Assembly (NCBI RefSeq): GCF_004919105.1
Contig: NZ_STGK01000005.1
Coordinates: 1-64,000 of the forward strand
Direction of reading: 5' to 3'
Source of the DNA: Nocardioides sp. GY 10113
GTDB taxonomy: Bacteria > Actinomycetota > Actinomycetes > Propionibacteriales > Nocardioidaceae
DNA: 64,000 bases
Position 1 is the first letter of the stretch, and every line of letters starts with the position of its first letter. The notes below the pieces were generated by a model. The model saw only the letters and a program-made list of their open reading frames with translations, did not search any database and was not told the origin of the DNA. A program made the translations under genes and the position numbers. Positions 61,378 through 64,000 of this stretch are shown piece after piece.

Positions 61378-61424
61378 CTCTCCCGCGCCGTTGATGCTGC
61401 GCGGGAGAGTCTGTTCTCTTTTTC
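61378..61424 (+). terminator. Intrinsic terminator overlapping the riboswitch 5' end
   Basis: CTCTCCCGCGC (61378-61388) pairs perfectly with 61399-61409 around a 10-base loop. A T-rich run (61410-61423, 10 T of 14) follows. It ends transcription from the MerR gene. Its right arm is also the 5' strand of the glycine aptamer, and a minus-10-like TAGGCT (61374-61379) overlaps its left arm. Confidence 0.75.
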
Positions 61425-61527
61425 GGGATCGGGCGCCGAAGGGGCAATTCCTCCCCGGAACCTCTCAGGCACCAGGACTGCGCGGACCAGGCAACTCTGA
61501 AGTCGCGACGAGGCGATGACAGAGGGG
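61399..61527 (+). ncRNA. Glycine riboswitch (gcvT motif) controlling gcvP
   Basis: The conserved glycine-aptamer elements are present in order: GGGAGAG (61403-61409), GCGCCGAAGGGGCAA (61433-61447) and CTCTCAGGCACCAGGAC (61462-61478), with GAGAG/CTCTC forming the inner stem. A trailing stem CTCTG/CAGAG (61495-61524) with an inner hairpin fits the ghost aptamer of single-aptamer versions. In this class glycine binding usually turns on the glycine cleavage genes. The distance to the GTG of gcvP is 36 bases, so control is probably at translation or a short switch helix before GAGGAG. Confidence 0.9.
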
Positions 61528-61563
61528 GAGGGCTCGAGCGTCCGATCCGAGGAGCCTGAACCC

Positions 61564-64000
<2,437 letters not shown>

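Overview
The window is a high-GC actinobacterial chromosome segment, most like Nocardioides or another Nocardioidaceae. I infer this from the G+C-rich codon use, the frequent GTG starts, the many genes with a TANNNT box 6-7 bases before the start codon (leaderless transcripts), and the final 11 kb. That last part has the gene order of the Mycobacterium tuberculosis Rv1822-Rv1832 region: CDP-alcohol phosphatidyltransferase, DUF881, sbp, DUF881, gcvH, a GarA-like FHA protein, an FtsR-like MerR, a DUF151 nuclease, a second MerR, then gcvP. I see no phage, insertion sequence, CRISPR array, tRNA or rRNA.

Layout. 0-8.4 kb: exported protein, tandem-FKBP lipoprotein, cupin, STAS anti-anti-sigma factor, DHA2 exporter, App1-like phosphatase, metallophosphoesterase and a ParB-like protein. 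8.4-16 kb: a trehalose locus with the importer lpqY-sugABC, a GH13 alpha-glucosidase and a TreT-like glycosyltransferase; a CRP/GlxR-type palindrome lies upstream of lpqY. 16-28 kb: transporters (two MFS, two APC), a metallo-beta-lactamase-fold protein, a DUF1876 protein (Rv1738 family), a metzincin protease and a 1036-residue exported M14 carboxypeptidase with a second CRP-type site. 28-35 kb: zf-UBP protein, pyruvate formate-lyase with its activase, and a TetR-ABC exporter operon. 35-44.9 kb: MaoC-like protein, azlCD, a FAD oxidoreductase-OsmC-AhpD-like operon, DUF2254, a large LuxR/AAA regulator, a DUF4242 protein and two small genes. 45-53 kb: two divergent alcohol dehydrogenases, fdhD, an acyltransferase, a PAS-GGDEF-EAL protein and acetoacetate-CoA ligase. 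53-64 kb: paired CorC/HlyC-type proteins, then the Rv1822-1832-like block with a glycine riboswitch before gcvP, which runs off the window.

How genes work together. The most notable signal is a set of four intergenic boxes sharing GGGACCTTCG, which resemble the DosR/DevR dormancy box. They lie upstream of the DUF1876 gene, pflB, adhP and, less clearly, a DHA2 exporter. In the DUF1876 and adhP promoters the box-to-minus-10 spacing is identical (27 bases). This suggests a hypoxia-type regulon coupling mixed-acid fermentation (pyruvate formate-lyase, alcohol dehydrogenase, with fdhD nearby for formate dehydrogenase) to a dormancy protein. No dosR/dosS gene is in the window.

A second candidate regulon is defined by ATGGGG-N5-CTCCCGATGT. 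It occurs upstream of the FAD oxidoreductase operon and of the DUF4242 gene, each time exactly 19 bases before a minus-10-like element. The LuxR/AAA regulator encoded between these two targets is the obvious candidate activator, and I know of no described system matching this.
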